A model generated the notes under the pieces. That model worked only from the letters and a program-made list of their open reading frames with translations. It was not told where the DNA came from and did no database searches. Below, piece by piece: positions 54,449 through 63,989 of a stretch of DNA of 64,000 nucleotides. The position numbers were made by a program, and so were the translations under genes. This stretch comes from Xanthomonas hydrangeae (GTDB lineage Bacteria; Pseudomonadota; Gammaproteobacteria; Xanthomonadales; Xanthomonadaceae), in contig LR990730.1 of the NCBI GenBank assembly GCA_905142475.1, positions 434,001 to 498,000 of the forward strand, given 5' to 3'. Each line of letters begins with the position of its first letter. Within the stretch, counting starts at the first letter, position 1.

Positions 54449-55963
54449 TCAGGCGGGTACGACGTCCGCCTGCTGGATCGATTGCGTCTGCAGATAGTCT
54501 TCCAGGCGCTGGCGCCCGGCCGCATCGATGCGCAGACCGAGTTTGCTGCGTCGCCACAGGATATCGTCGGCGGTCATCGCCCATTCGTGGGCGCGCAGAT
54601 AATCCACCTCGGCTTGATACAGGTCGGCACCGAAGTGGGCGCCCAAGGCGGCCACGTTCTGTGCGTCGCCGAGCAGCTGCTGCGCGCAGGTGCCGTAGTT
54701 GCGCACCAGCCGTTGTGCGGTGGTTGCCGGCAGCCACGGGCGCGCAGTACGCACGCGCTCGAGCAGGCTGGCGATATCGCGTTGTTCACCACCGGGCAGC
54801 GCATCGCCGCGCGCGGTCCATGCCGGCTTGCGTGCACCCAATGCATGCGTCAGGCGGTCGACCGCTTCTTCGGCGAGCTTGCGGTAGGTGGTCAGCTTGC
54901 CGCCGAAGACGTTGAGTAGCGGTGCGCCGTCGGTGAGCACTTCCAGTTGGTAATCACGGGTGACTTCGGCAGCGTTGTCTTCGGCATCGTCGAGCAAAGG
55001 ACGCACGCCGCTGTAGTGCCACACCACATCATCCGGGCTGATCTGCTGCTGGAAATACAGATTCACCGCTTCGCACAGATACTGCACCTCGGCCACATCG
55101 ATCTTCGGCGCGGCGGGGTCGGCTTCGTAATCCACGTCGGTGGTGCCGATCAAGGTGAAGTCGTGCTCGTACGGAATGGCGAACACGATGCGTCGGTCCG
55201 GTTGCTGGAAGATGTACGCATGGTCGTGGTCGAACAGTTTGGGCACCACGATGTGGCTGCCCTTGACCAGACGCAGCGCATGGGTGTGCGGCACTGCAGC
55301 CACCTTGTCCAGGAACGACACTGCCCACGGGCCGGCGGCATTGGCCAGCGCGCGCGCCTGCACGGTGCGGCGACGGCCGTCGCGGTCTTCCAGTTCGGCG
55401 TACCAAAAGCCCGCATCGCGCCAGGCACCGACGCAGCGTGTGCGCGTGTGGATCTTTGCACCGCGCTTGGCGGCGTCCATCGCATTGAGCACCACCAGCC
55501 GCGCGTCCTGCACCCAGGCATCGGAGTACACAAAGCCGGTGCGCAGCGATTCCTGCAACGGCTGGCCGACCGGGTGGGTGCGCAGCGACAGCCGGCGCGA
55601 GCGCGGCAGGCTGCGCTTGCTGCCACCCAGATGGTCGTAGAGAAACAAGCCGGCGCGGATCATCCACGCCGGGCGCAGATGCGGTTGATGCGGCAGCAGG
55701 AAGCGCAGCGGCCAGATGATGTGCGGGGCCAGCCGCAGCAGCACCTCGCGCTCGGCCAGCGCCTTGCCGACCAGCGCAAACTCGTATTGCTCCAGGTAGC
55801 GCAGGCCGCCGTGAATGAGCTTGGTGCTGGCGCTGCTGGTATGCGCAGCCAGATCGTCCTGCTCGCACAGGCACACCGACAGGCCGCGCCCGGCCGCATC
55901 GCGGGCGATGCCGACCCCGTTGATCCCGCCGCCTATCACCAGAAGATCGTATATCTCGCCCAT
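54449..55963 (-). CDS. glpD: Aerobic glycerol-3-phosphate dehydrogenase
   Basis: The ATG at 55963 (MGEIYDLLVIGGGINGVGIA) gives 504 residues and matches E. coli GlpD (501). The FAD dinucleotide motif GGGINGVGIARDAAGRGL, SSASTKLIHGGLRYLEQYEF and FGGKLTTYRKLAEEAVD are intact. It is a membrane-associated flavoprotein that oxidises glycerol-3-phosphate and passes electrons to quinone. It is preceded by glpR on the same strand with a palindrome in the promoter. A start at 56020 would place the operator inside the gene and is less likely. Confidence 0.95.
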   Translation of the reverse strand: MGEIYDLLVIGGGINGVGIARDAAGRGLSVCLCEQDDLAAHTSSASTKLIHGGLRYLEQYEFALVGKALAEREVLLRLAPHIIWPLRFLLPHQPHLRPAWMIRAGLFLYDHLGGSKRSLPRSRRLSLRTHPVGQPLQESLRTGFVYSDAWVQDARLVVLNAMDAAKRGAKIHTRTRCVGAWRDAGFWYAELEDRDGRRRTVQARALANAAGPWAVSFLDKVAAVPHTHALRLVKGSHIVVPKLFDHDHAYIFQQPDRRIVFAIPYEHDFTLIGTTDVDYEADPAAPKIDVAEVQYLCEAVNLYFQQQISPDDVVWHYSGVRPLLDDAEDNAAEVTRDYQLEVLTDGAPLLNVFGGKLTTYRKLAEEAVDRLTHALGARKPAWTARGDALPGGEQRDIASLLERVRTARPWLPATTAQRLVRNYGTCAQQLLGDAQNVAALGAHFGADLYQAEVDYLRAHEWAMTADDILWRRSKLGLRIDAAGRQRLEDYLQTQSIQQADVVPA

Positions 55964-56008
55964 CGGTGTCTCCGTCCGGGCGCGCCACAAGAGCGAACCC
56001 AAGTTGTC

Positions 56009-56030
56009 ATGTTCGAACATATTCGAACAT
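56009..56030 (-). promoter_or_regulatory. Candidate GlpR operator before glpD
   Basis: ATGTTCGAACAT (56009-56020) is a perfect 12-bp palindrome and is followed at once by ATTCGAACAT, giving three TTCGAA-type half sites. The GlpR sites of other bacteria are built of TGTTCG/CGAACA halves. It lies 46 bp upstream of the glpD start. Confidence 0.55.
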
Positions 56031-56189
56031 CAAACCTTGTCGGGACGTGAAGGACCGGCGGGCCGGCGTTCAGCGGCTTTTTTAACAGAAATGGCCTGTC
56101 GGAAACGCGACTCTGATCAGCCGTGCGAATCAATAGTGGCGATCAAAGCGGCATTTGCCTATGGGAAACACACAAAAACGAACACTCGC

Positions 56190-56999
56190 CTAGCCGGCGT
56201 CGCCGGGCTCGGCCAGATGCACACGGGTACCGGCTTCGGCCAGCACTGCCGCCAGTTCCTGCGGCGGCGGCCGGTCGGTGAACCAGTCGTGCACCTGGGC
56301 GATCGCACCCAGCCGCACCATGGCATTGCGGCCGAACTTGCTGTGGTCGGCAGCCAGCAGCACCTGCCGCGAGTGCTCGATGATGGCCTGGGCCACACGC
56401 ACTTCCTGGTAATCGAAATCCAGCAGGGTGCCGTCCAGGTCGATGCCGGAAATGCCGATCACCCCGAAGTCCACCTTGAACTGGCGGATCAGCTCCACCG
56501 TCGCCTCGCCGGTCACGCCCTGGTCGCGCCCGCGCACCACGCCACCGGCCACGATCACCTCGAAGCTGGGGTTGGCGCTGAGCATCACCGCCACGTTGAG
56601 GTTGTTGGTGATCACACGCAGGCCGCGATGCTGCAGCAACGCACGCGCGACCTCTTCGTTGGTGGTACCGAGGTTGATGAACAGCGAGGCATCGTCGGGG
56701 ATGAAGCGGGCGACCTGGGTGGCGATGTGCTGCTTTTCGCGCGCCTGCAGCGCCTTGCGCGCGGTGTACGCCAGGTTTTCCACGCTCGAGGGCATGCTGA
56801 CGCCACCGTGGTAACGGCGCAGCACGCCAGCATCGCAGAGCAATGTCAGGTCGCGGCGAATGGTCTGCGGGGTGACATCGAACCGCGTCGCCAGCCCTTC
56901 CACGTCAGCAAAGCCCTGCTGCCGCACCAATGCCACCAATTGTTCCTGGCGCGGGTTGAGTGCCGGCGCCGGGATCGTCCTGTAGTGAGTCGACTCCAT
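56190..56999 (-). CDS. glpR: Glycerol-3-phosphate regulon repressor (DeoR family)
   Basis: The ATG at 56999 (MESTHYRTIPAPALNPRQEQ) gives 269 residues; an ATG at 57017 is possible. The DeoR helix-turn-helix is VEGLATRFDVTPQTIRRDLTLL and the wing RRYHGGVS. The effector domain has the sugar-phosphate binding pattern FINLGTTNEEVARALL and GIDLDGTLLDFDYQEVRVAQ. GlpR releases DNA on binding glycerol-3-phosphate. Adjacent glpD and glpFK are the expected targets. Standard gene order for Xanthomonas and Pseudomonas glp loci. Confidence 0.92.
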   Translation of the reverse strand: MESTHYRTIPAPALNPRQEQLVALVRQQGFADVEGLATRFDVTPQTIRRDLTLLCDAGVLRRYHGGVSMPSSVENLAYTARKALQAREKQHIATQVARFIPDDASLFINLGTTNEEVARALLQHRGLRVITNNLNVAVMLSANPSFEVIVAGGVVRGRDQGVTGEATVELIRQFKVDFGVIGISGIDLDGTLLDFDYQEVRVAQAIIEHSRQVLLAADHSKFGRNAMVRLGAIAQVHDWFTDRPPPQELAAVLAEAGTRVHLAEPGDAG

Positions 57000-57154
57000 G
57001 CGCAGATGATCGCGCATGTGCGTGAGGATGCAAACACGGCGGCGTGTACGCCGTGGTGGGTGGAGCGGCTCGCTGCAGTCCCTGGCCGGGATCAGCTCGC
57101 TGACCCACCTGCACTGCGCCGGTCCGGCGGTGAACGCAGTGCTTGGCTCGCCGA

Positions 57155-58138
57155 TCAGCCCAGCGTGCCGCGATAACCGGTATCGATACTGATGCTGCCG
57201 CCCACCGCGCGCGAGACGCAGGCACACAGCTTGCGGTTCTCGCGGCGTTGCTCGTCGCTGAAGAACACATCGCGGTGATCGATGTCGGCCGAGCTGTCCA
57301 GCACCTCCACCGCGCACAGCCCGCATTCGCCGCGACGGCATTCGGCGATCAATTCGACCCCGGCGTCGGCCAAGGCATCCAGCATCGATTCGTTTTCCGC
57401 CACCGGCACTTCCAGGCCGAGCCCGGGCAGCTTGACCACGAATGCCTGCGCCGGCACCCGCCCGCTATTGCCGAAAGTTTCGAAATGCAACCGCGCGCGC
57501 GAACGACCGGCCGCGTGCCAGTGCTGGCGCACCGCTTCGAGCATGCCCAGCGGCCCGCACACATAGACCTCGGCATTGGGCGACAAACGCGCCAGTTCGG
57601 CGACCAGGTCCGGCGGCCCGGCAGTGTCGTCGCAATGCAGCTGCAGGCGCTCGCCGAGCAAGTTTTCCAACGCGTCCGCATACGCCATCGCAGCCCGCGA
57701 GCGGCCGACGTACAGCAGGCGAAACGCACGGTGCCGACGCGCCAGCCGCTGCGCCATGCCAACGATCGGCGTGATGCCGATGCCGCCGGCGATCAACAGG
57801 ATTTCCTCGCCGCTTTCGTCCAGCGCGAAGTTGTTGCTGGGCGACGACATCTCCACCACATCGCCCGGCTGCAAGGTCCACATATGCCGCGAGCCGCCGC
57901 GGCTGTCGGGCATCTGCCGTACCGCGATCTGGTAATAGCCATCGGAGCGCGGTTCGCCCACCAGCGAGTACGAACGCACATCGGCACGGCCATGCAATTG
58001 CACGCGAAAATCCAGATGACTGCCCACCTCGAACGGGCGCGCCGCAGTGCCGGGATCGAGCACGATCTCGCGCACGCCCTCGCAGGCATCGGCAATGCTG
58101 ACGACATGGGCGCGGTGCCACTGGGTGTCTTTACGCAT
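57155..58138 (-). CDS. vanB: Vanillate O-demethylase reductase subunit
   Basis: The 327-residue product is a class IA-type oxidoreductase: flavin site RSYSLVGEPRSDGYYQI, NAD site LLIAGGIGITPIVGMAQRL and YVCGPLGMLEAV, and a C-terminal plant-type [2Fe-2S] site CRRGECGLC at about residue 276, with a fourth Cys near residue 312 (NRKLCACVS). It passes electrons from NADH to the VanA oxygenase. It overlaps the end of vanR by 8 bp. Intact. Confidence 0.95.
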   Translation of the reverse strand: MRKDTQWHRAHVVSIADACEGVREIVLDPGTAARPFEVGSHLDFRVQLHGRADVRSYSLVGEPRSDGYYQIAVRQMPDSRGGSRHMWTLQPGDVVEMSSPSNNFALDESGEEILLIAGGIGITPIVGMAQRLARRHRAFRLLYVGRSRAAMAYADALENLLGERLQLHCDDTAGPPDLVAELARLSPNAEVYVCGPLGMLEAVRQHWHAAGRSRARLHFETFGNSGRVPAQAFVVKLPGLGLEVPVAENESMLDALADAGVELIAECRRGECGLCAVEVLDSSADIDHRDVFFSDEQRRENRKLCACVSRAVGGSISIDTGYRGTLG

Positions 58139-58934
58139 GGGGAACTCCGGGCAGAAGGGTGTGCTGGCTGTTGCCAGCGTTGGACGGATGGGCGCGGCCG
58201 ATCAGTGCGCCACCGCGCACCTGGGTGATCGCCGCAGGGGTTTGCAACACGTGGCGCAGATTGCGATGCGCAAGCCGTGCGTGTTCGCGCATCAGTGCTT
58301 CGGCACGCGCGCCCTGGCGGTATTCGATGGCAGCGATGACTTCGCGATGCTGGTCTTGCGCCAGCGTCAGAATCAGTTGTGCTTCGGCGCTGGTGGTCTG
58401 CGCCATGACCAGGCTGTTGGGCGAGGCGAACGGTAACTGCAGCACACGGGTGAGTTCGCGGCCCAGCACATCGCTGCCGGCCATGGCCACCAGCAACGCA
58501 TGGAACTGCGCGTTGGCCTGCACGTAAGCGGTGAAGTCGATGGCGTGCAGCGGCGAGCCGACGATGCTGTCGAGCGTGTCCAGCAACTGGCGAGCCTGAG
58601 CCAGCGACGCGGCGGATGCCCCGCGTTCGGCGGCCATGCGCGCGGCCAGGCCTTCGAGTGTGCCGCGCAGTTCGATCGCATCGTGCACATCGCGTTCGCT
58701 GAAGGCCTGCACCGCGTAGCCGCCGCCCGGCAGTGCGCTGGCCAGGCCTTCTTCGCACAGCCGCTGTAACGCGGCGCGCACCGGTGTGCGCGACATGCCC
58801 AGCCGCTGCACCACCGCCAGCTCGGATAGCCGCGCGCCGGCCGGCAGGGTGCAGTCGAGGATCAGTTCGCGTAGCGACAGCAGCGCGCGCGTGGTCTGCG
58901 CGGCACTGCTGCGAAACGGGGTGGTCGGTGACAT
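58131..58934 (-). CDS. vanR: GntR-family regulator of vanillate demethylation
   Basis: The 267-residue product has a FadR-type GntR helix-turn-helix (LRELILDCTLPAGARLSELA, RLGMSRTPVRAALQRLCEEG) and an FCD effector domain with DVHDAIELRGTLEGLAARMA and a metal/effector-site histidine set in NAQFHALLVAMAGS and DQHREVIAAIE. It lies between vanA and vanB on the same strand, so the order is vanA-vanR-vanB. VanR proteins repress van genes and respond to vanillate. Repeated TGTATACA sites upstream of vanA are the candidate operators. Confidence 0.9.
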   Translation of the reverse strand: MSPTTPFRSSAAQTTRALLSLRELILDCTLPAGARLSELAVVQRLGMSRTPVRAALQRLCEEGLASALPGGGYAVQAFSERDVHDAIELRGTLEGLAARMAAERGASAASLAQARQLLDTLDSIVGSPLHAIDFTAYVQANAQFHALLVAMAGSDVLGRELTRVLQLPFASPNSLVMAQTTSAEAQLILTLAQDQHREVIAAIEYRQGARAEALMREHARLAHRNLRHVLQTPAAITQVRGGALIGRAHPSNAGNSQHTLLPGVPHA

Positions 58935-58955
58935 GCGAACCTCCGTCGCGGTGCT

Positions 58956-60032
58956 TTAGCCCACCATGCGCAGCGACAATTCCTGCGCGCGCTGTTCCTG
59001 TGCGATCAGCCGGTCGATCACGCGGCGCGCCCACATGCCGCCGGCATCGACGTTGAGGTTGTAGAAGGTGTGATCCGGATGCGCATCGATGGCGCGCTGT
59101 TGCGCTTCCAGCACCGCCTCGTCTTCGCCGAACACGCCGGTGACGCCTGCACGGGTCAGCGTGGTCAAGGACTGATCGTGCAGCGCGTAGTTGCGCATGA
59201 ACGCCCAGAAGTAGTGGCAGGTGGTGTCGGTTTCGGGCGTGATGGTATTGAGCACGTAGCCGTTGACGCCCTGGCTGCGGTCGCCCTCCGGCGCACCGGT
59301 GCCGGCGATGGCCACACCGACATCGATGGCGATGGTGCCGGGCGCTTCGAAACGGATGATCTGCCAGCGATCGACCTTGCCGTGGTAATCCAGATGGCGC
59401 GCGATCTGGCTGGCCCAGAACGGTGGCGCGTCGATGTTGCGCATCCAGCGCGACACCACCACCGAGCGGTCGCCGTGCATCACCTCGAACGGCGCTTCGG
59501 CGATCTCGTCCTGGCCGATGCTGGAGCCATGCACGAAGGTCTCGTGGGTCAGGTCCATCAGGTTGTCCAGCACCAGCCGGTAGTCGCACTTGGCATAGAT
59601 GGTGCGGCCGTCGCCGGCCCAGGCCGGGTCGTGCGCCCAATGCAGATCGGGAATCAGGCGGGTGTCGGCCTGGGCCGGATCGCCCGGCCAGATCCACACA
59701 TAGCGATGCTTCTCGGCCACCGGAAAACTGCGCACGCAGGCGGACGGATTGATGGTTTCCTGCGAAGGCATGTGCACGCAGCGGCCCTGGGTGTTGTAGA
59801 CCAGCCCGTGATAACCGCAGACCACATCGTCGCCGCGCAGCTTGCCCATCGACAGTGGCACCAGGCGATGCCAGCACGCGTCTTCGAGTGCGATCACGGC
59901 CCCGGCGGTGCTGCGATACAGCACCACATCCAGGTTGCAGACCTTGCGCGGGGCCAGCGCGTGCTTGATCTCGTGGTCCCAGGCGACGGCGTACCACGCG
60001 TTGAGGGGAAACAGCTGCTTGGACTGGGACAT
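58956..60032 (-). CDS. vanA: Vanillate O-demethylase oxygenase subunit
   Basis: The ATG at 60032 (MSQSKQLFPLNAWYAVAW) gives 358 residues. The Rieske [2Fe-2S] ligands are CWH and CGYH (about residues 47-70), and the mononuclear iron site contains DLTHETFVHGSSIG near residue 170. It demethylates vanillate to protocatechuate and formaldehyde, with electrons from VanB. A longer frame from 60137 is not supported. It is the first gene of vanA-vanR-vanB and divergent from pcaI. Confidence 0.95.
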   Translation of the reverse strand: MSQSKQLFPLNAWYAVAWDHEIKHALAPRKVCNLDVVLYRSTAGAVIALEDACWHRLVPLSMGKLRGDDVVCGYHGLVYNTQGRCVHMPSQETINPSACVRSFPVAEKHRYVWIWPGDPAQADTRLIPDLHWAHDPAWAGDGRTIYAKCDYRLVLDNLMDLTHETFVHGSSIGQDEIAEAPFEVMHGDRSVVVSRWMRNIDAPPFWASQIARHLDYHGKVDRWQIIRFEAPGTIAIDVGVAIAGTGAPEGDRSQGVNGYVLNTITPETDTTCHYFWAFMRNYALHDQSLTTLTRAGVTGVFGEDEAVLEAQQRAIDAHPDHTFYNLNVDAGGMWARRVIDRLIAQEQRAQELSLRMVG

Positions 60033-60050
60033 GACCGTGACTCCTGGGGT

Positions 60051-60060
60051 TTGTATACAA
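60051..60060. promoter_or_regulatory. TTGTATACAA palindrome, candidate VanR operator 1
   Basis: Perfect 10-bp palindrome located 18 bp upstream of vanA. Size and position fit a repressor site of a FadR-type GntR protein. Confidence 0.5.
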
Positions 60061-60146
60061 CCTGGGGTGCGGATCGGCAGTGGTACGCCGGCTGGCAACC
60101 AGTTGACGCGCTTGCCAGCGCTGGCGTCTGCTTGCAAGCGAAGTTA

Positions 60147-60154
60147 TGTATACA
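60147..60154. promoter_or_regulatory. TGTATACA palindrome, candidate VanR operator 2
   Basis: The same 8-base palindrome core as at 60052-60059, between vanA and the divergent pcaI. Two copies within about 100 bp point to cooperative binding. Confidence 0.45.
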
Positions 60155-60288
60155 CCGGAGACAATGTTGGAGCGCCAGTCGCCAAGCGAAATTGTGCGAT
60201 TATCGAATATACACACCGATAATCGGATTGACCGGGCCTTGCCGCTGCGCCTAACGTGACCGCACGCTCGCTGTGCAGGACCCTTGCA

Positions 60289-61152
60289 ATGGCCCAAATC
60301 GTCTCCCTCTCAGAAGCGGTGTCCCAGCTGATCGCCGATGGCGATTGCATGGCGATGGAAGGCTTCACCCATCTGATCCCGCACGCCGCCGGCCATGAGG
60401 TGATCCGCCAGCGCAAGCGCGACCTGCGACTGGTGCGCATGACGCCGGATCTGATCTACGACCAGCTGATCGGCGCCGGGTGCGCGGCGGCATTGCGATT
60501 TTCCTGGGGCGGCAATCCCGGCGTCGGCTCGCTGCACCGGCTGCGCGATGCGGTCGAACATGCCTGGCCGCAGCCGCTGCAGATCCGCGAACACAGCCAT
60601 GCCGACATGGCCAATGCCTACGTGGCCGGTGCCTCGGGCCTCCCGTTCGCGGTGCTGCGCGGCTATGTCGGCTCGGACTTGCCGCGCGTCAACGACAGCA
60701 TCAAGTTCCTGCAATGCCCGTACACCGGCGAAACGCTGGCCACCACGCCGGCGGTGAATCCCGATGTCACCGTGATCCATGCGCAACAGGCCGATCGCCG
60801 CGGCAATGTGCTGCTATGGGGCATTCTGGGCGTGCAGAAAGAGGCCGCATTGGCGGCGCGCAAGGTGATCGTGACGGTGGAAGAAATTGTCGACACGCTG
60901 GATGCGCCGCCCAACGCCTGCATCCTGCCGCGCTGGGTGGTGGATGCGGTCTGCCACGTGCCCGGCGGCGCGGCGCCCTCGTATGCGCATGGCTACTACG
61001 CCCGCGACAATCGTTTCTACCTGGCCTGGGATGCGATCGCACGCGACCGCACGCGCTTCCAGGCATGGATCCAGGCGCATCTTCTCGACACCGAGGATTT
61101 CGCTGCCTTCCAACGCGTGTACGCGCACTCGCAGCTGCAGGTGGCCGCATGA
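60289..61152 (+). CDS. pcaI: 3-oxoadipate CoA-transferase subunit A
   Basis: The ATG at 60289 (MAQIVSLSEAVSQLIADGDC) gives 287 residues. Family I CoA-transferase alpha-subunit features are DGDCMAMEGFTHLIPHAAGH, TPDLIYDQLIGAGCA and the terminal FYLAWDAIARDRTRFQAWI. It activates 3-oxoadipate with succinyl-CoA as donor, together with PcaJ. It overlaps pcaJ by 4 bp (ATGA). The size is larger than the Pseudomonas subunit, as in other Xanthomonas. Confidence 0.93.
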   Translation: MAQIVSLSEAVSQLIADGDCMAMEGFTHLIPHAAGHEVIRQRKRDLRLVRMTPDLIYDQLIGAGCAAALRFSWGGNPGVGSLHRLRDAVEHAWPQPLQIREHSHADMANAYVAGASGLPFAVLRGYVGSDLPRVNDSIKFLQCPYTGETLATTPAVNPDVTVIHAQQADRRGNVLLWGILGVQKEAALAARKVIVTVEEIVDTLDAPPNACILPRWVVDAVCHVPGGAAPSYAHGYYARDNRFYLAWDAIARDRTRFQAWIQAHLLDTEDFAAFQRVYAHSQLQVAA

Positions 61153-61937
61153 GCGACTACAGCACCAATGAAATGATGACCGTGGCGGCGGCGCGGCGTC
61201 TGCCTGATAACGCGGTGTGCTTCGTCGGCATCGGCCTGCCATCCACTGCCGCCAACCAGGCGCGGCTGACACATGCGCCGGACGTCACCCTGATCTACGA
61301 ATCCGGTCCGATCGGCGCGCGCCCGGACGTGCTGCCGTTGTCGATCGGCGACGGCGAACTGGCCGACACCGCCGACACCGTGGTCTCCACGCCGGAGATC
61401 TTCCGCTACTGGCTGCAGGGCGGTCGCGTCGATGTGGGCTTTCTGGGCGCGGCGCAGATCGATCGCCATGCCAACCTCAACACCACGGTGATCGGCCCCT
61501 ACGACGCGCCGAAAACGCGGCTGCCTGGCGCCGGCGGCGCACCGGAGATCGCGGCCAGCGCCAAACAGGTGTTCATCATCATTCGCCAATCCACACGCAG
61601 CTTCGTGCCCACGCTGGACTTCATCACCACGGTCGGGCATCTGGACGGTGGCGATGCGCGCCAGCGTGCCGGTCTTCCTGGCGCCGGCCCGACCGTGGTG
61701 GTTACCGATCTATGCGTGATGGAGCCCGACCCCGTGACCCGCGAACTCACCGTCACCGCCTTGCACCCCGGCAGCACCCGCGAACAGGTGAGTGCGGCCA
61801 CCGGCTGGCCGATCCGCTTCGCCGCCGATCTGGCGCAGACCACGCCACCGAGCGCTGCGGAATTGCAGGCGCTGCGCGCGCTGCAGGCACGCACGGATGC
61901 AGCGCATGGCAAGCAGGCTGCGGGAGCCGAGGCATGA
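61149..61937 (+). CDS. pcaJ: 3-oxoadipate CoA-transferase subunit B
   Basis: The start overlaps pcaI and gives 262 residues. The catalytic glutamate lies in [20 protein letters not shown], and [17 protein letters not shown] and [20 protein letters not shown] are further beta-subunit marks. It forms the heteromer with PcaI and performs the CoA transfer. It overlaps pcaF by 4 bp, so pcaI, pcaJ and pcaF are translationally coupled. Confidence 0.93.
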   Translation: MSDYSTNEMMTVAAARRLPDNAVCFVGIGLPSTAANQARLTHAPDVTLIYESGPIGARPDVLPLSIGDGELADTADTVVSTPEIFRYWLQGGRVDVGFLGAAQIDRHANLNTTVIGPYDAPKTRLPGAGGAPEIAASAKQVFIIIRQSTRSFVPTLDFITTVGHLDGGDARQRAGLPGAGPTVVVTDLCVMEPDPVTRELTVTALHPGSTREQVSAATGWPIRFAADLAQTTPPSAAELQALRALQARTDAAHGKQAAGAEA

Positions 61938-63142
61938 GCGAGGTCTATCTGATCGATGGCATCCGCACGCCGATCGGCCGCTACGGCGGCGCCCTTGCCA
62001 GCGTGCGTGCCGACGACCTGGGCGCGGTCCCGATCGCCGCATTGATGGCGCGCAATCCGCAACTGGAACCGGCGCTGATCGACGACGTGTATCTGGGCTG
62101 CGCAAACCAGGCCGGCGAAGACAATCGCAATGTCGCGCGCATGAGTCTGTTGCTGGCGGGGTTGCCGTCTTCGGTGCCGGGCAGCACGCTCAATCGTCTG
62201 TGCGGTTCCGGGCTGGATGCGATCGGCACGGTGGCGCGCGGCATTCGCGCCGACGAACTGGGTCTGGCGATTGCCGGCGGGGTCGAATCGATGTCACGCG
62301 CGCCGTGGGTGATGGGCAAGGCCGAGAGCGCCTTCGCCCGGACCCAGCAACTGGAAGACACCACCATGGGCTGGCGCTTCGTCAATCCACGCCTGCAGGG
62401 CGCCTATGGCGTGGAGCTGATGGGCGAAACCGCAGAGAACGTGGCGCAGCGCCATGCCATTGCGCGCCAAGACCAGGATGCCTTTGCATTGCGCAGTCAG
62501 CAACGCGTTGCCGCTGCACAGGCGGCCGGGTTCTTCGATGGAGAAATCACGCCGGTGACCGTGGCCCCACGCAAAGGTGGCGAGGCAACCGCTGTCGATC
62601 GCGACGAGTCCCCGCGCCCGAATACCACGGCCGAGATGCTGGCCAAGCTCAAGCCGGTCTTCCGCCAGCCCGGCACGGTGACTGCCGGCAATGCATCCGG
62701 TCTCAACGACGGCGCTGCTGCCTTGTTGCTGGCCTCCGCGCAGGCGGTGCAGACGCATGGGCTGACCCCGCGCGCACGCGTGCTCGGCTTCGCCTCGGCG
62801 GGTGTGGAGCCGGCCTTCATGGGGATCGGCCCAGTGCCGGCCACGCAGCGCTTGCTGGCGCGGTTGGGCCTGACCATCGAGCAGTTCGATGTGATCGAAC
62901 TCAACGAAGCCTTCGCCGCGCAGGCACTGGCCTGCACGCGCGCGTTCGGGCTGGCCGACGATGCGCCGCACGTCAACGCCAACGGCGGCGCCATCGCACT
63001 CGGCCACCCATTGGGGATGAGCGGCGCGCGGCTGGCGTTGACCTTGCTGCGGCAACTGGAAGCCAGCAACGGACGGCTTGGCCTGGCCAGCATGTGTATC
63101 GGCGTGGGGCAGGGCGTGGCGCTGGCGATCGAGCGCGTGTGA
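61934..63142 (+). CDS. pcaF: 3-oxoadipyl-CoA thiolase
   Basis: The 402-residue product shows the thiolase signatures: active-site Cys in [14 protein letters not shown] (about residue 90), [20 protein letters not shown], the histidine in [18 protein letters not shown] near 355 and the second Cys in [16 protein letters not shown] at the C-terminus. It splits 3-oxoadipyl-CoA to succinyl-CoA and acetyl-CoA, the last step of the beta-ketoadipate pathway. It starts in the overlap with pcaJ. Confidence 0.95.
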   Translation: MSEVYLIDGIRTPIGRYGGALASVRADDLGAVPIAALMARNPQLEPALIDDVYLGCANQAGEDNRNVARMSLLLAGLPSSVPGSTLNRLCGSGLDAIGTVARGIRADELGLAIAGGVESMSRAPWVMGKAESAFARTQQLEDTTMGWRFVNPRLQGAYGVELMGETAENVAQRHAIARQDQDAFALRSQQRVAAAQAAGFFDGEITPVTVAPRKGGEATAVDRDESPRPNTTAEMLAKLKPVFRQPGTVTAGNASGLNDGAAALLLASAQAVQTHGLTPRARVLGFASAGVEPAFMGIGPVPATQRLLARLGLTIEQFDVIELNEAFAAQALACTRAFGLADDAPHVNANGGAIALGHPLGMSGARLALTLLRQLEASNGRLGLASMCIGVGQGVALAIERV

Positions 63143-63191
63143 TGCGCCCGTTGCAACCACCGCTGCCGTTACCGCACACCCATGGCGTTCT

Positions 63192-63208
63192 CGACGCTTG
63201 CAGCGTCG
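63192..63208. terminator. Short hairpin between pcaF and pcaH
   Basis: CGACGCT and AGCGTCG pair around a 3-base loop in the 114-bp gap. Too weak for a strong terminator; perhaps an mRNA processing or partial attenuation point. Confidence 0.3.
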
Positions 63209-63256
63209 ACGCTAGCATTCTCGACCGCGCCGCAGCCCAACCGATGGAGATCCCGC

Positions 63257-63985
63257 ATGCGCGACCCCAGCTCTGACACGCCAATCGATCCGCTGCTCGG
63301 CTATCGCCGCATCCGGATCGGCACGCAGCCGGCGTATCTGCATCTTCCCTATGCATCCACTGCCTTGCGCGGCCCCACGCGCGCGCCGATCGACATCCCG
63401 GTCACGCTGTCGGAAGTCACCGGGCCGCGACTGGATCGGCTGACCCTGGGCGAGCATGCCGCCGATCTCACTGCCGGCTTTGCCGGCGAGCCATTGGGCG
63501 AGCGCATCATCGTCTCCGGCCGCGTGCTCGACGAAAACGGCAAGCCGGTGCGCAACAGCGTGGTGGAAGTGTGGCAATGCAACGCGGCCGGCCGCTATCA
63601 ACATGCGGGCGATCGGCACGATGCGCCGCTGGATCCCAACTTTCGCGGTACCGGCCAGGTGCTCACCGACGGCCACGGCCGCTATGCGTTCAAGACCATC
63701 AAGCCTGGTGCGTATCCGTGGCGCAATCACTACAACGCCTGGCGGCCGGCGCATATCCATTTTTCGCTGCATGGCGATGGCATCGGACAGCGGCTGATCA
63801 CGCAGATGTACTTCCCCGGCGATCCGTTGCTGGCGTACGACCCGATCTACAACTGCGTGGACGATCCGCTGGCGCGCGAACGCATGGTGTCCAGTTTCGA
63901 CTGGGAAAACGCGGTGAGCGAATACGCGCTGGCCTACCGCTTCGACATCGTGTTGCGCGGTCGCAAGCAAACGGTCTGGGAGTGA
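63257..63985 (+). CDS. pcaH: Protocatechuate 3,4-dioxygenase beta subunit
   Basis: The ATG at 63257 has GGAGAT upstream and gives 242 residues. The start opens DPSSDTPIDPLLGYRRIRIG. Intradiol dioxygenase marks are VSGRVLDENGKPVRNSVVEV, WQCNAAGRYQHAGD and the iron ligands: Tyr in GAYPW and NHYNAWRP and two His in PAHIHFSLHG. It cleaves protocatechuate between the hydroxyls with PcaG. It is followed after 4 bp by pcaG. An in-frame ATG at 63182 is not supported. Confidence 0.94.
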   Translation: MRDPSSDTPIDPLLGYRRIRIGTQPAYLHLPYASTALRGPTRAPIDIPVTLSEVTGPRLDRLTLGEHAADLTAGFAGEPLGERIIVSGRVLDENGKPVRNSVVEVWQCNAAGRYQHAGDRHDAPLDPNFRGTGQVLTDGHGRYAFKTIKPGAYPWRNHYNAWRPAHIHFSLHGDGIGQRLITQMYFPGDPLLAYDPIYNCVDDPLARERMVSSFDWENAVSEYALAYRFDIVLRGRKQTVWE

Positions 63986-63989
63986 ATCG

